Origin: JAIRLS01 sp031551455
GTDB lineage: Bacteria; Bacteroidota; Bacteroidia; Bacteroidales; UBA4181
Assembly (NCBI GenBank): GCA_031551455.1
Contig: JAVBNP010000006.1
Span: 1-64,000, forward strand
Direction of reading: 5' to 3'
DNA: 64,000 nt
A model generated the notes under the pieces. The model saw only the letters and a list, made by a program, of their open reading frames with translations. It made no database searches and was not told the origin of the DNA. The position numbers and the translations under genes are program-made. Positions 1-9,232 of this stretch are shown here, one piece after another (position 1 is the stretch's first letter; every line of letters begins with the position of its first letter).

Positions 1-666
1 GTCCGTTTCCGCATGGCCGAACATCATGGTAGCTGATGTCGGTAAATTCATAGCGTGCGCTTCGCGCATTACATCCAACCATTGCTGCGTGTTGCATTTT
101 GCGGGCGAAACAATTTTCCGCACACGGTCGGAAAGAATCTCGGCTCCGGCACCGGGAAGGCTGTCCAACCCGGCATCGACCAACGCCTCTAATGTTTTCC
201 GATAACTTAATCCTTCTTTTTTTGCAACATAATGTACTTCGGGCGGACCCAATGCATGTAATTTCAATTCGGGATATCGGCTCTTCAGCCGACGAAACAA
301 ATCGGTATAAAAGCGTAAATCCGCGTCGGGATGCATGCCTCCTTGGAGTAACAACTGATTACCGTCCCGTGCAAACAATTCCTTGATTTTGATATCGTAT
401 TCTTCGTCGGTGGTGATGTATGCATCATCATCGGAACGTTTGCGGCAAAAATTGCAAAAACGGCATCGGGAAATGCACACATTGGTATAATTAACATTTC
501 TGTCGATTTGCCAACTTACCGTGTTTCCGGGAACATGAATGCATCGCAAATCAAAGCCCAACTGCATTAATTCGGCTGTCGGGGCATGACGATACAAGTA
601 CAATCCTTCGTCGACGGAAAGGAATTGCAAATCCAATGCTTTACGATATACATCCGAAAGATTCAT
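1..666 (-). CDS. mqnC: Dehypoxanthine futalosine cyclase (MqnC), 5' part
   Basis: Radical SAM enzyme that cyclises dehypoxanthine futalosine in the futalosine route to menaquinone. 222 residues are visible from an ATG at 666; the C-terminal part lies beyond the window edge. The radical SAM cluster CX3CX2C is Cys64, Cys68 and Cys71 in CISRCRFC, preceded by the family-typical RNVNYTNVC stretch. LLQGGMHPD, AEILSDRVRK and SPAKC followed by TSATMMFGH are also typical of MqnC rather than MqnE; the usual GGGAEIL reads GAGAEIL here. It lies 76 bases downstream of the co-directional PF06439-family gene and may be cotranscribed with it. The family call is secure; whether the complete pathway exists cannot be seen here. 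Confidence 0.88.
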   Translation of the reverse strand, partial: MNLSDVYRKALDLQFLSVDEGLYLYRHAPTAELMQLGFDLRCIHVPGNTVSWQIDRNVNYTNVCISRCRFCNFCRKRSDDDAYITTDEEYDIKIKELFARDGNQLLLQGGMHPDADLRFYTDLFRRLKSRYPELKLHALGPPEVHYVAKKEGLSYRKTLEALVDAGLDSLPGAGAEILSDRVRKIVSPAKCNTQQWLDVMREAHAMNLPTSATMMFGHAETD

Positions 667-742
667 CAAACTATTTTTTCGACAAAAATAGTCGATATCG
701 ACCAACTTTTCAGCCGATATTTTTCAAAGAAACGTCGGAGCG

Positions 743-1435
743 TTACAACTTTCTGATTTTGATGTTGCGGAACCAAACGCGATCGCCGTGATCCTGCAAC
801 AGGACATGTCCTTTCGGGGCTTCGCCGAAATTTTGCATGTTTTTGTATTTGCTTTCGGCTACCATATTTTTATATTCGGCGCTTCCGCGTTCGTATTCCA
901 AAACTTTTACATCGTTCAGCCAATGTTCGATTCGGTTTTTGTCGGCAACCACACGTCCCGTATTCCATTGCCCGATACCGTTAAAAGGTTTGTCTTTTGC
1001 CGGCGGCATCAAATCGTAAAGTGAGGCTAATGTTCGATTACCGTCTTTTCCCAATTTCGCGTCGGGATGCACTTCATCGTCCAAGATTTGATATTCCAGA
1101 CCCACTGCTCCTTTACCGTATTCGTTTTCGGTAACATAATATTTCAACCCGCTGTTGGCGCCTTCCGAAAGTTTAAAATCGAATACGATTTCGAAATTAT
1201 CAAATTGATCCGGCGTTATAATATCGCCGCCCCCGCCGCCTTCGTCTTTCGGGAGTACTTCCAGCGTACCGTCATCATTAATCAACCATCCGTGATCGGG
1301 AAATGTTTCTTTGCAGGCTCCTCGCCAACCGTTGGTTGTTTTACCGTCGAAAAGAGGTGTCCAACCCTTATCCGAATTTCCGGAACATCCGAAAAATAAA
1401 GCCGCAATGACGGCGTAAATAATTATGTGTTTCAT
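743..1435 (-). CDS. PF06439 (DUF1080) 3-keto-disaccharide hydrolase family lipoprotein
   Basis: Predicted 230-residue lipoprotein: short signal ending FFGC with Cys17 as the lipidation site, then one PF06439 domain over the rest. Family hallmarks are LFDGKTTNGWRG, the glycine run before DIITPDQFDNFE, NSGLKYYV, GLEYQILDD and LLQDHGDRVWFRNIKI at the end. Members act on 3-keto-glycosides produced by Gfo/Idh-type oxidases, by hydrolysis or elimination, in the periplasm or on the surface. A second paralogue is encoded at 18674-19423. A TAnnTTTG promoter sits about 80 bases upstream. The exact substrate and chemistry cannot be read from the sequence. Confidence 0.85.
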   Translation of the reverse strand: MKHIIIYAVIAALFFGCSGNSDKGWTPLFDGKTTNGWRGACKETFPDHGWLINDDGTLEVLPKDEGGGGGDIITPDQFDNFEIVFDFKLSEGANSGLKYYVTENEYGKGAVGLEYQILDDEVHPDAKLGKDGNRTLASLYDLMPPAKDKPFNGIGQWNTGRVVADKNRIEHWLNDVKVLEYERGSAEYKNMVAESKYKNMQNFGEAPKGHVLLQDHGDRVWFRNIKIRKL

Positions 1436-1511
1436 TTTTACTGTTTATAATTTCAAAAATCGAACAATTACCGAGATTACCGAATCGATACCCGATTATC
1501 ATCCCGGGCTG

Positions 1512-1519
1512 CAAAGATA
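1512..1519 (-). promoter_or_regulatory. Putative -7 element (TATCTTTG)
   Basis: The minus strand reads TATCTTTG, a match to the Bacteroidota -7 consensus TAnnTTTG, about 77 bases before the ATG of the PF06439-family gene at 1435. No clear -33 TTTG was found. It suggests the hydrolase gene, possibly with mqnC, is transcribed separately from the propeller gene upstream. Confidence 0.5.
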
Positions 1520-1556
1520 TCGTCACTACGTGACTTTATAGCCGACAAAACTGATG

Positions 1557-3335
1557 CTATTTATGCTTTTTTAAACAAAATCCCTCTTTTAACTCCATGG
1601 AAACAGGTGTGATTGCATTATTACCGAATTTGATTTCCGAAAAAGCGGTTTTATAATTCTTTTGAAAATCGCGAACTTCCGCATATAAATAATATTTTTT
1701 GTCGGGATTAACGGAAGACTTGGGAATTTCAACGGTAGATTTCAGACAATCATCAATATTAATGCTCCAAAGAGGAACGGTTCCGTTATACGGATACCCG
1801 ACCTCAACTATTTGTAAACTGATATACGGCGGTTTTCTGTATAACGGGTCAACCAACGAATCATCAAAAAAGACATCGCCTGTTAAGTTAACCGCGACGA
1901 CGTAATTTTTTTCAAAATTCGGATTATTTAATTTCAATTCTTTTACCGCACTTTTTGCATCAACAAACGTCATTTTGGGATCTTTACCGATCCATCGAAA
2001 CCCGTAATCTTTACTGACAAAATTACCGGTATCGGCCACAAGAACAAGTTCTTTTTTTACATCATCAACGTAAATATCTTTTCCGACTTTTGCTCCATAC
2101 TCCGGTAATAACCACCCGGCACCGGTCCATCGCTCGTTTCCTGATTTCCTGAAAACAAACGGATAACCTTCGGAAAGTGCAAATTGAATTTCACCTTCAC
2201 CGGATTGCACTTTGATTGTCTTTTTAATCCGTGCTTCTTGAAACCCGACATTCGCGGAATACCAACTTTTGCCGGCGTCTGTTGATTTATACATCCCGAT
2301 ATTTGACCCGGCATAAACAATGTTCGGATTAACCGGGTCAACCGCCATACCTCTTACGAATTCACACGTAAGAGATTTGTCGAGTTCGAACCAATTTTCA
2401 CCGCCATCGATGCTCTTCCAATTTGAATAATCCGACCCGGAGTAAAAAATATCCGGATTACTTTTATCAACGGCAAACCCGGAAATTAAATATGCGCCGT
2501 AATACGGCAGCCTGATTTGAGGCTTTAAACCATCACCAAGCGGAATCCAACTTTTTCCGAAATTAAATGTTTTAAATATTCCTTGGTGGTGTGTTGCAAG
2601 GTAAAAAATATTCGGGTCGCTTTGATGAAAATGAACGACATCCACTCTTCTGAAAATTCCCGAAATAAATTCGTGTTTCCATGTTTTTCCGCCATCATCG
2701 CTTCGATAAAATCCGGATTCCCACCTTGCACCGACAATAATGGTGTTGGGGTAAAACGGGCTGATTGCGATTTTCTGGAATCGGCCATATCTTCCAAATC
2801 CTCCAAACCTTCCGTATCCGGCAACGCTCTCATCTTGCGTCATGTTAAGTGAATCACGAAGGTATTTATTATGGTCGAAACAAAGAACCCATTTTTCCTT
2901 TTCAATGTTTTGATTTGAGTATATGCCTTCACCTGCAAGAATAAAGAGCCTTTTGGGGTTATTTTTGTCAATGGCAATATCATTGATGGTCACACCTTCC
3001 GGCCCGATTGATTTCCATGCTTCACCTTTATCCGTAGAAAGCAGAACTCCGCTTTTTTGACCGCCGGCAAATATTCGCTTCGGGTTTTGAGGATCCGGTA
3101 TCACAACGTGAAAATTTTTATTCTCCGCCGCATCACATTTCAACACCCACGATTCAGCATAGTCTGTACTTTTAAAGAGACCTTGCCCGCGTGAAGCCGC
3201 ATATACGATATTAGGTTCCGAATAATCAATCGAAACGCACTGAATGTAACTAATTGCCGGTTTATCTTGAGATTGAAGCGGTAAATAGAATAATAAAAGC
3301 AGAAAAAACGGACTGATAATTGTTTTTGTTTTCAT
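1557..3335 (-). CDS. Secreted Asp-box (BNR/sortilin-like) beta-propeller protein
   Basis: 592 residues with a Sec signal peptide (hydrophobic FFLLLLFYLPLQS, cleavage after about residue 22). The body holds repeated Asp-box motifs of the S-x-D-x-G-x-x-W type: STDYAESW, STDKGEAW, SDDGGKTW, SIDGGENW and STDAGKSW, spaced as in sortilin/VPS10-like propellers. Recurrent NPNIVYA-like strands separate them. No sialidase catalytic set is evident, so a binding or scaffolding propeller is as likely as an enzyme. The last 100 residues look like a separate beta domain. It starts 28 bases after the preceding gene ends, which suggests cotranscription with the outer-membrane protein gene upstream. Function unknown. 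Confidence 0.7.
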   Translation of the reverse strand: MKTKTIISPFFLLLLFYLPLQSQDKPAISYIQCVSIDYSEPNIVYAASRGQGLFKSTDYAESWVLKCDAAENKNFHVVIPDPQNPKRIFAGGQKSGVLLSTDKGEAWKSIGPEGVTINDIAIDKNNPKRLFILAGEGIYSNQNIEKEKWVLCFDHNKYLRDSLNMTQDESVAGYGRFGGFGRYGRFQKIAISPFYPNTIIVGARWESGFYRSDDGGKTWKHEFISGIFRRVDVVHFHQSDPNIFYLATHHQGIFKTFNFGKSWIPLGDGLKPQIRLPYYGAYLISGFAVDKSNPDIFYSGSDYSNWKSIDGGENWFELDKSLTCEFVRGMAVDPVNPNIVYAGSNIGMYKSTDAGKSWYSANVGFQEARIKKTIKVQSGEGEIQFALSEGYPFVFRKSGNERWTGAGWLLPEYGAKVGKDIYVDDVKKELVLVADTGNFVSKDYGFRWIGKDPKMTFVDAKSAVKELKLNNPNFEKNYVVAVNLTGDVFFDDSLVDPLYRKPPYISLQIVEVGYPYNGTVPLWSINIDDCLKSTVEIPKSSVNPDKKYYLYAEVRDFQKNYKTAFSEIKFGNNAITPVSMELKEGFCLKKHK

Positions 3336-3363
3336 TTTTGTTTGTTATTTTAGAAAAGACCTG

Positions 3364-4602
3364 TTAAAAATACATTCCGGTTGATAATCCAATCGATTGT
3401 ACTATATGAGTGTTTTTTCGTAATCTGCCGGGAATAGGAAGATCTGTCTCTTTTTTGCTGAAGCAGTAAGCATATCTGAATTGAAAGAAAAGAATATTTC
3501 GTCCTTTAAAATGATAATGAACTCCGGGTATTATTTCAAATCCGAACATGGATTTTGCAGGGAAATCATTGGTTACTTGTGTAGAATAAGCCTGCTTTTC
3601 ATTGGGATAGTAATTAATTATATCATCCCTTTTCCCGTTAGCCCAATAAGAAAAAACACCTCCGACAGCTATTGTCGGTTGCCATTTTTTTTTCGGATAT
3701 TCATATTTCAATGCCAATCCGGTATTTAATATATTGCTTCGTATGCATACATCACCAATAAAAGGGATTTGAGTTTGAGTTTGATCTTGATAAGATCCTT
3801 TAATCCTGTATTGGGTATACAAAACTTGCAGTTGTAAAAATAATTTTTCATTAATCCAAGGCATCCAAAAATTCACATTGGCACCGATTGAAGCACTCAT
3901 ATCTTTCGAGAAATCATATTTATCATGATTATCTTTCAACTGAAATATTATTAAATCTCCTCCGATTACGGGACCTATCCGTGCAGCTATTAAAGGTTTT
4001 TTCCCTTCATAAACAATACACTCATTGCCATCCGTGCAGGTGTATTGATGGTAATCTTTAGCTATATTAATAAGTGACTTATGATCCAACTTTGACTTTT
4101 CAATCTCATTGTTCATCTCTCGGACATTCAGTGTGGCCTTGAGAACTCCTATGTAATAATTGTAGGTTTTAATCAGTCTTTTTCCCCCTATTTTTATTTC
4201 TTTTCTTTCTTTTTTCAGTTCAATGAGATTTCCGCCTTTTTCCAGATAATAATAATCCTTATTTGTATCACGATAATAATAGACATTGGCCATTCCGTTA
4301 ACCAAATATTCAAAAAAGACCCAATGCGGATCGTCTTCGGTTCCAACATTTTTCGAAACATAAAATTTACCGGCAACAAAACGGTATGCCGCAATATCGT
4401 TCGGAGAATATTCCGTCGATTGATCGTTTTCTGCTTTTTTGAACAAACAAGTTTTCGAATTACGAATATCTCCCCGATAATCGACCCACCCGAATACGGT
4501 ATCACCCTTATTCGTAATGATAAATCCTTTGTGAAAATCTCGTTGTGCCGTACAGCAAATACAATAAACCGACAAAAGGATAATAAGTAATTTTTTCTTC
4601 AT
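3364..4602 (-). CDS. Hypothetical outer-membrane beta-barrel-like protein
   Basis: 412 residues. The N-terminus is a signal peptide (MKKKLLIILLSVYCICCTAQ). Residues of about 20-180 form a mixed domain with the phrase GWVDYRGDIRNSKTCLFKK, a pattern often seen in uncharacterised Bacteroidota proteins. The C-terminal half alternates polar and hydrophobic residues (ATLNVREMNN, ANVNFWMPW, LFLQLQVLYTQYR, IPGVHYHF, ILFFQFRYAYCF) and ends SIGLSTGMYF, as expected of a small outer-membrane barrel with a terminal aromatic residue. It lies 28 bases upstream of the Asp-box propeller gene, so the two may form a surface unit. I recognise no named family and propose no function beyond envelope location. Confidence 0.55.
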   Translation of the reverse strand: MKKKLLIILLSVYCICCTAQRDFHKGFIITNKGDTVFGWVDYRGDIRNSKTCLFKKAENDQSTEYSPNDIAAYRFVAGKFYVSKNVGTEDDPHWVFFEYLVNGMANVYYYRDTNKDYYYLEKGGNLIELKKERKEIKIGGKRLIKTYNYYIGVLKATLNVREMNNEIEKSKLDHKSLINIAKDYHQYTCTDGNECIVYEGKKPLIAARIGPVIGGDLIIFQLKDNHDKYDFSKDMSASIGANVNFWMPWINEKLFLQLQVLYTQYRIKGSYQDQTQTQIPFIGDVCIRSNILNTGLALKYEYPKKKWQPTIAVGGVFSYWANGKRDDIINYYPNEKQAYSTQVTNDFPAKSMFGFEIIPGVHYHFKGRNILFFQFRYAYCFSKKETDLPIPGRLRKNTHIVQSIGLSTGMYF

Positions 4603-4798
4603 CTCTTGTCAAATTTAAGTAGAACAAACCAATAATAATTGCTGCTAATGTAGTGACTTTTAAAAGAAATACAAAACATAAGCAAACAATAATAGTCTTT
4701 ATTTTTCACGCGGTTAATTTTCTCATTATTACATTTTTAAAAACTTTTTTGTTTATGAATCAATGTACGATCGTCAATAGTAATCATCAATGATTATA

Positions 4799-4806
4799 TA
4801 TCTTTG
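4799..4806 (+). promoter_or_regulatory. Putative -7 element (TATCTTTG) for sbcD
   Basis: TATCTTTG matches the Bacteroidota -7 consensus TAnnTTTG and lies 24 bases before the sbcD ATG, a fitting distance for a short leader. No convincing -33 box was found. Confidence 0.55.
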
Positions 4807-4830
4807 CAATAAAACATACAAATTGTATTT

Positions 4831-6051
4831 ATGCGCATTCTTCATACAGCCGATTGGCATCTCGGGAAACGATTGGGACAATTTGAACGCACCGAAGAAC
4901 ACCGGCGATTTTTGCACCGGTTGCTCGAGATTATCGACGAACATGCGATTGACGTGTTAATCGTTGCCGGCGATATTTTTGATGTAAGTAATCCTTCGAA
5001 CGCTGCATTAAAACAATATTACGATTTTCTGGGCCAAATAAAAAACACTTGTTGTCGCAATGTGATTATCATAGGTGGAAATCATGATTCTGTAGCCGTT
5101 TTAAATGCGCCTCGTGATTTGTTGCGTTTTTTCGACATACATGTAATCGGCGGCGTTCCGGATAATTTCGAAGATCAGATCATTCCGATAAAAGATAAAA
5201 CGGGAACTACAAAAATGATTGTCTGCGCCGTACCGTTCCTGCGCGATAAAGATATTCGCTTATCCGTTGCGGGTGAGTCGTCGGAAGAACGTGAACGACG
5301 TATCGGACAGGGAATCGAGACACATTATCGAAACTTTATTCCGTATATTTTGTCGTACAAGGAAAAAGGCATTCCTGTCATCGCCACGGGACACTTGTTT
5401 GCAGCCGGATCGCAAGCATCTTCCGCCGGCGAAAGAAATATTTATGTGGGTAATCTCGGACAAATATCGGGAAATGCATTTCCCGCGGAATTTGATTATG
5501 TGGCATTGGGCCATCTGCATCGCCCGCAAACGGTGAACAAAATGCCGCATGTTCGTTATTCGGGATCGCCCGTTCCGCTTGACTTTTCGGAAAATGAAGT
5601 TGAAAAAACGTTGGTCATTGTCGATTTTATTGAAGGAAAACCGATGCATATAAAAGAAATTCCGGTGCCCCTCGCACGACGATTGATTCGTATCAAAGGC
5701 GATCTCCAAAAGGTAAAAACCGAACTTTCCCTAATAACGCCCCGTACCGATGAATTGCCCGTTTGGGTGGAAATACTTGCGGAAACGAATGATTTTATTT
5801 ATGATTTGGAGGAACAACTCCGTGCTTTGGAAATACCTTGCGTTGAAATTGTTTTTATTAAACAAATTCGCACGCAGGAATATCAAAGCATCAGCGAACA
5901 AACGGAAAAAATACTTTCCTTGAATGAATTAGACCCTTTGACGGTATTCGAAAAAAAGTGTGCAACGGAATCTATTGAAACTGAATATGAAGATTTGATG
6001 CAAACCTTTAAAGAAACATTGGAATTAATGAATACAACCAACGATATGTAA
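4831..6051 (+). CDS. sbcD: Exonuclease subunit SbcD
   Basis: 406 residues, close to the usual SbcD length. Calcineurin-like metallophosphoesterase fold with the Mre11/SbcD metal motifs in order: DWH (Asp8, His10), AGDIFD, GGNHDS, ATGHLF and GHLHRPQ. The C-terminal third fits the capping domain. With SbcC, SbcD forms the SMC-like nuclease that cuts hairpins and protein-blocked DNA ends. In many bacteria sbcC follows directly, but here the next gene is an unrelated transporter after 135 bases and no sbcC lies in the window. The ATG at 4831 sits just after a good promoter and gives the family-standard MRILHTADWHLGK start. Confidence 0.92.
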   Translation: MRILHTADWHLGKRLGQFERTEEHRRFLHRLLEIIDEHAIDVLIVAGDIFDVSNPSNAALKQYYDFLGQIKNTCCRNVIIIGGNHDSVAVLNAPRDLLRFFDIHVIGGVPDNFEDQIIPIKDKTGTTKMIVCAVPFLRDKDIRLSVAGESSEERERRIGQGIETHYRNFIPYILSYKEKGIPVIATGHLFAAGSQASSAGERNIYVGNLGQISGNAFPAEFDYVALGHLHRPQTVNKMPHVRYSGSPVPLDFSENEVEKTLVIVDFIEGKPMHIKEIPVPLARRLIRIKGDLQKVKTELSLITPRTDELPVWVEILAETNDFIYDLEEQLRALEIPCVEIVFIKQIRTQEYQSISEQTEKILSLNELDPLTVFEKKCATESIETEYEDLMQTFKETLELMNTTNDM

Positions 6052-6159
6052 TTCGGAAATAACAGAAAAATCTTATCACTTTACAATCGTTTCGAGAATA
6101 CGAACATTTTTATCGTCAACGATTCCCGTTATTCCGGTTCAAGTCCCGAACTTATTACA

Positions 6160-6167
6160 TATCTTTG
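6160..6167 (+). promoter_or_regulatory. Putative -7 element (TATCTTTG) deciding the transporter start
   Basis: TATCTTTG matches TAnnTTTG 20 bases before the ATG at 6187. The alternative TTG at 6175 would lie at about the expected transcription start and leave no leader, so ATG 6187 is preferred. Confidence 0.5.
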
Positions 6168-6186
6168 CCGTTCTTTGTTTCAATTT

Positions 6187-7860
6187 ATGGATTGGTTATA
6201 CGAATTACTGTTTGGTGACGGTGTTGCCCATACCGTTCTGTTGCTTGCTTTTGTCATTGCAACGGGGATCATGTTGGGGAAAATTAAGATATTCGGCATA
6301 TCGCTCGGTATGACATGGATACTTTTTGCAGGAATCGCCGTCAGTCACTTTGGATTTCGGGTAGAACATCATACCCTTCATTTTGTCAAAGAATTCGGGC
6401 TGATCCTTTTTGTATTTGCCGTCGGGTTACAGGTGGGACCCGGCTTTTTTGTCTCTTTCAAAAAAGGAGGCATCAAACTTAACATGTTGGCGATGGGTAT
6501 TGTTTTATTGGGCGTTTTGACCACCGTTGTACTGCATTTTGTCACCGATGTCCCCATGCCTGCCATGGTCGGAATTTTGTCGGGAGCAGTAACCAACACG
6601 CCGGGACTCGGAGCGGCACAAGAAGCCAGCGCCGATATGCTTAACGGTCATGCCGATCCATCCATAGCGCTTGGTTATGCAGTAGCTTATCCGTTAGGTG
6701 TTGTGGGGATTATTTTATCCATTATCGGCATGCGTTATATTTTCCGAATCAATCTTGACGTGGAAACCAAAAAAATACAAGCCGAAAGCGATATTCAAAA
6801 TAATTCGGCCGAAACGCTTTCGCTGATGGTCCGAAACCCTGCCGTTTTCGGATCGGATGTTAAGACCGTATCCGAATTGATCGGTCGTAAATTCGTGATA
6901 TCTCGCGTTTGCCATGAGGACGGACATATTGAAATCGCTTCTTCCCAAACAATTCTCAACGAAGGCGACAAAGTGCTGGTGGTTACTTCGCCCGCCGAAG
7001 TAAAAGCAATTACGGCATTCATCGGGAAACCGATTGACATGAGTCCCGCCGACTGGAAAAAATTGGACAGCGCTTTGGTGTCGCGGCGTATTCTGATAAC
7101 CCGACCGGATATTAACGGCAAAACACTCGGACAAATGAAACTTCGCGCGGCTTTCGGAATCAACATCACTCGGATCAATCGTTCGGGTATCGATTTGATT
7201 GCTCAGCCGGGATTACAATTGCAATTAGGTGATCGCGTGACGGTGGTCGGAAGCGAACAAGCGATTGCCGCCGTCGAAAAGGTGTTGGGTAACAAGATGC
7301 AACGTCTTAACGAGCCCAATTTGATCCCGATTTTTATCGGTATCTTCTTGGGAATACTGTTGGGCAGCATTCCGTTTGCTTTTCCCGGAATTCCGCAACC
7401 CGTAAAACTCGGTTTGGCAGGTGGTCCGCTGATTGTTGCCATTCTTGTCAGTGTGTTCGGGCCTCGATTGAAATTAGTCACTTATACCACCATGAGCGCC
7501 AATTTGATGCTTCGCGAACTCGGCATTTGCTTGTTCTTGGCTTGCGTGGGATTGGGCGCGGGCGAAAACTTTGTCAAAACAATCATCGAAGACGGCGGAG
7601 TGAAATGGATCGGCCTCGGTTTTATCATCACGGTATTACCCTTGATGATTATCGGAATTATCGGACGTGTCGCGTATAAAATGAATTATTACACATTGAT
7701 GGGTTTGTTGGCGGGAAGCACCACCGACCCACCCGCTTTGGCGTATTCCGCCGCGGCTGCCGGTAACGATGCGCCTGCGGTAAGTTACGCCACAGTGTAT
7801 CCGTTGACCATGTTTTTACGGGTACTATCGGCCCAACTGTTGATCCTTTTGTTTTGCTGA
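6187..7860 (+). CDS. AspT/YidE-type antiporter-like membrane protein with two TrkA-C domains
   Basis: 557 residues from the ATG at 6187. Two membrane halves of about five helices each flank a soluble centre: the first half contains GLQVGPGFFVSF and SGAVTNTPGLGAAQEA, the second CVGLGAGENFV and LAGSTTDPPALAYS. These are the duplicated glycine/proline-rich motifs of the AspT/YidE (AAE) family, whose founder exchanges aspartate for alanine. Residues of about 205-370 carry two TrkA-C domains, each with an expected GDKVLVV or GDRVTVV strand, which usually bind small-molecule regulators. Substrate unknown. It converges on the fucosidase gene with only 12 bases between the stop codons. Confidence 0.85.
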   Translation: MDWLYELLFGDGVAHTVLLLAFVIATGIMLGKIKIFGISLGMTWILFAGIAVSHFGFRVEHHTLHFVKEFGLILFVFAVGLQVGPGFFVSFKKGGIKLNMLAMGIVLLGVLTTVVLHFVTDVPMPAMVGILSGAVTNTPGLGAAQEASADMLNGHADPSIALGYAVAYPLGVVGIILSIIGMRYIFRINLDVETKKIQAESDIQNNSAETLSLMVRNPAVFGSDVKTVSELIGRKFVISRVCHEDGHIEIASSQTILNEGDKVLVVTSPAEVKAITAFIGKPIDMSPADWKKLDSALVSRRILITRPDINGKTLGQMKLRAAFGINITRINRSGIDLIAQPGLQLQLGDRVTVVGSEQAIAAVEKVLGNKMQRLNEPNLIPIFIGIFLGILLGSIPFAFPGIPQPVKLGLAGGPLIVAILVSVFGPRLKLVTYTTMSANLMLRELGICLFLACVGLGAGENFVKTIIEDGGVKWIGLGFIITVLPLMIIGIIGRVAYKMNYYTLMGLLAGSTTDPPALAYSAAAAGNDAPAVSYATVYPLTMFLRVLSAQLLILLFC

Positions 7861-7872
7861 CGGAAAACTCAA

Positions 7873-9153
7873 TTACTTGTTTCCTCTCGCTTTCTCCAAA
7901 ACCTTTGCAACGGCTTTCAATTGTTCCATTTGCGAAGGATTGATTTGTCCGTGGGCATTTACCTGTACGTCGAAACACATCACGCCTTCTTTTTCGAAAA
8001 CTTTTTCGGCCCAATCAACAAGATCTTCCGTTTTGTGTTTCGTCCCCGGCCTTCCCCAATAGTCGCCTAAAAAGGTGAAATGAAACCATTGTATTCCCGG
8101 AGCAATCCACCGTCCGGAAGGTAATTCGTTGATGTCGTTTCGTTCACCGGCGGCGTAATCGTCGTAAGGCGAGTCGTATTGTATTGCGGCAACACCATAA
8201 TTGTAACTGACAATGCTCTGCGGATTACCGGCTTTGGCCGCCAATGTATGCGTGCTGATATTATGTTCCAAACTCATGTCCGAACGAGTTTGAATAATCC
8301 CTCCCCGATCCCGATACATACCGTCAAACCACCATCCCGAAAGATCCTTTCCGTAACGCAACGACCATTCTTTGATGACCGATTCCCAAAGAGCTTGAGT
8401 GTATTGTGACGTGGGAGAATCCTTTCCATACGTGTATTTGAACTTTTCGCAAACGGCTTCGTTACTGATGGGCGGATTACCGGGCAGATAAAACATGAAC
8501 CGAATACCTTTCGCCTTCAATGCCTTAATCAAGTCGGCAGGCAGGTCGCGTTTGCTGCAAAGATCTCCCGGATTTACGCCCGTTATTTGATCATAAGCCG
8601 AGTTGGGAGAATTATAATACCCGTCATTCTGTCCGAGTGCCCAAAGGACGTACTTTACGCCCGACGCTTCACATAAATCGGCAAACAAGTTGACATCAAA
8701 TCCTTTGACAATCGCGTTCCACGCTTCCGAGCCGCCTTCTTTGATATATACCCCTTTAAGATAATGCACCATCAAACCCAATCCCGCATCTTTAAACCAA
8801 TCCGTATTCGGATTTCCCTTGTCGGCGATCGGTTTTTTGCTCACAATTTCCGCCGAAGGATAATCTTTTCCTGTCAAAGATGCTTTGATTTCGCATTTCA
8901 GATACTTCCCTGCATAATCGGTTAACAAAACGATTTCGGGCGTGTGAATTCCCGGCAAAACCGTCCAATTATCGGAACCGGGATCGCCGATATACCATTG
9001 AAACGTTGTTTCTGTTCCGGGTACGGTATTAAATTTAACCCGCACGGTGTTTTTGGCATACAAGTCACCTTCAAATGAAAGATTGGTAACAACGGGGTTT
9101 TGACAAGAAACTGCAATTACCGAAAGAATGATATACAAACAAAGTTTTTTCAT
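7873..9153 (-). CDS. GH29-like alpha-L-fucosidase lipoprotein
   Basis: 426 residues. Signal peptide with lipobox (SVIAVSC, Cys17), then an Ig-like beta domain (about 20-110), then a (beta/alpha)8 barrel resembling GH29 fucosidases: GLMVHYLKGVY, VKYVLWALGQNDGYYNSPNS, GIRFMFYLPGNPP and LSGWWFDGMY, whose Asp is the expected nucleophile. The general acid is not obvious, as is common in this family. Expected to work on the cell surface or in the periplasm, trimming fucosylated glycans or a related glycoside. It is the last gene of a minus-strand pair with the SGNH hydrolase 79 bases upstream. Other glycosidase clans with this fold remain possible. Confidence 0.72.
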   Translation of the reverse strand: MKKLCLYIILSVIAVSCQNPVVTNLSFEGDLYAKNTVRVKFNTVPGTETTFQWYIGDPGSDNWTVLPGIHTPEIVLLTDYAGKYLKCEIKASLTGKDYPSAEIVSKKPIADKGNPNTDWFKDAGLGLMVHYLKGVYIKEGGSEAWNAIVKGFDVNLFADLCEASGVKYVLWALGQNDGYYNSPNSAYDQITGVNPGDLCSKRDLPADLIKALKAKGIRFMFYLPGNPPISNEAVCEKFKYTYGKDSPTSQYTQALWESVIKEWSLRYGKDLSGWWFDGMYRDRGGIIQTRSDMSLEHNISTHTLAAKAGNPQSIVSYNYGVAAIQYDSPYDDYAAGERNDINELPSGRWIAPGIQWFHFTFLGDYWGRPGTKHKTEDLVDWAEKVFEKEGVMCFDVQVNAHGQINPSQMEQLKAVAKVLEKARGNK

Positions 9154-9232
9154 AACGTATGAAGTATTAAAATATTAAAATAACAAATTTATAATCAACT
9201 GTTTATTTGATTAATTTATCGCGAATATTTCA

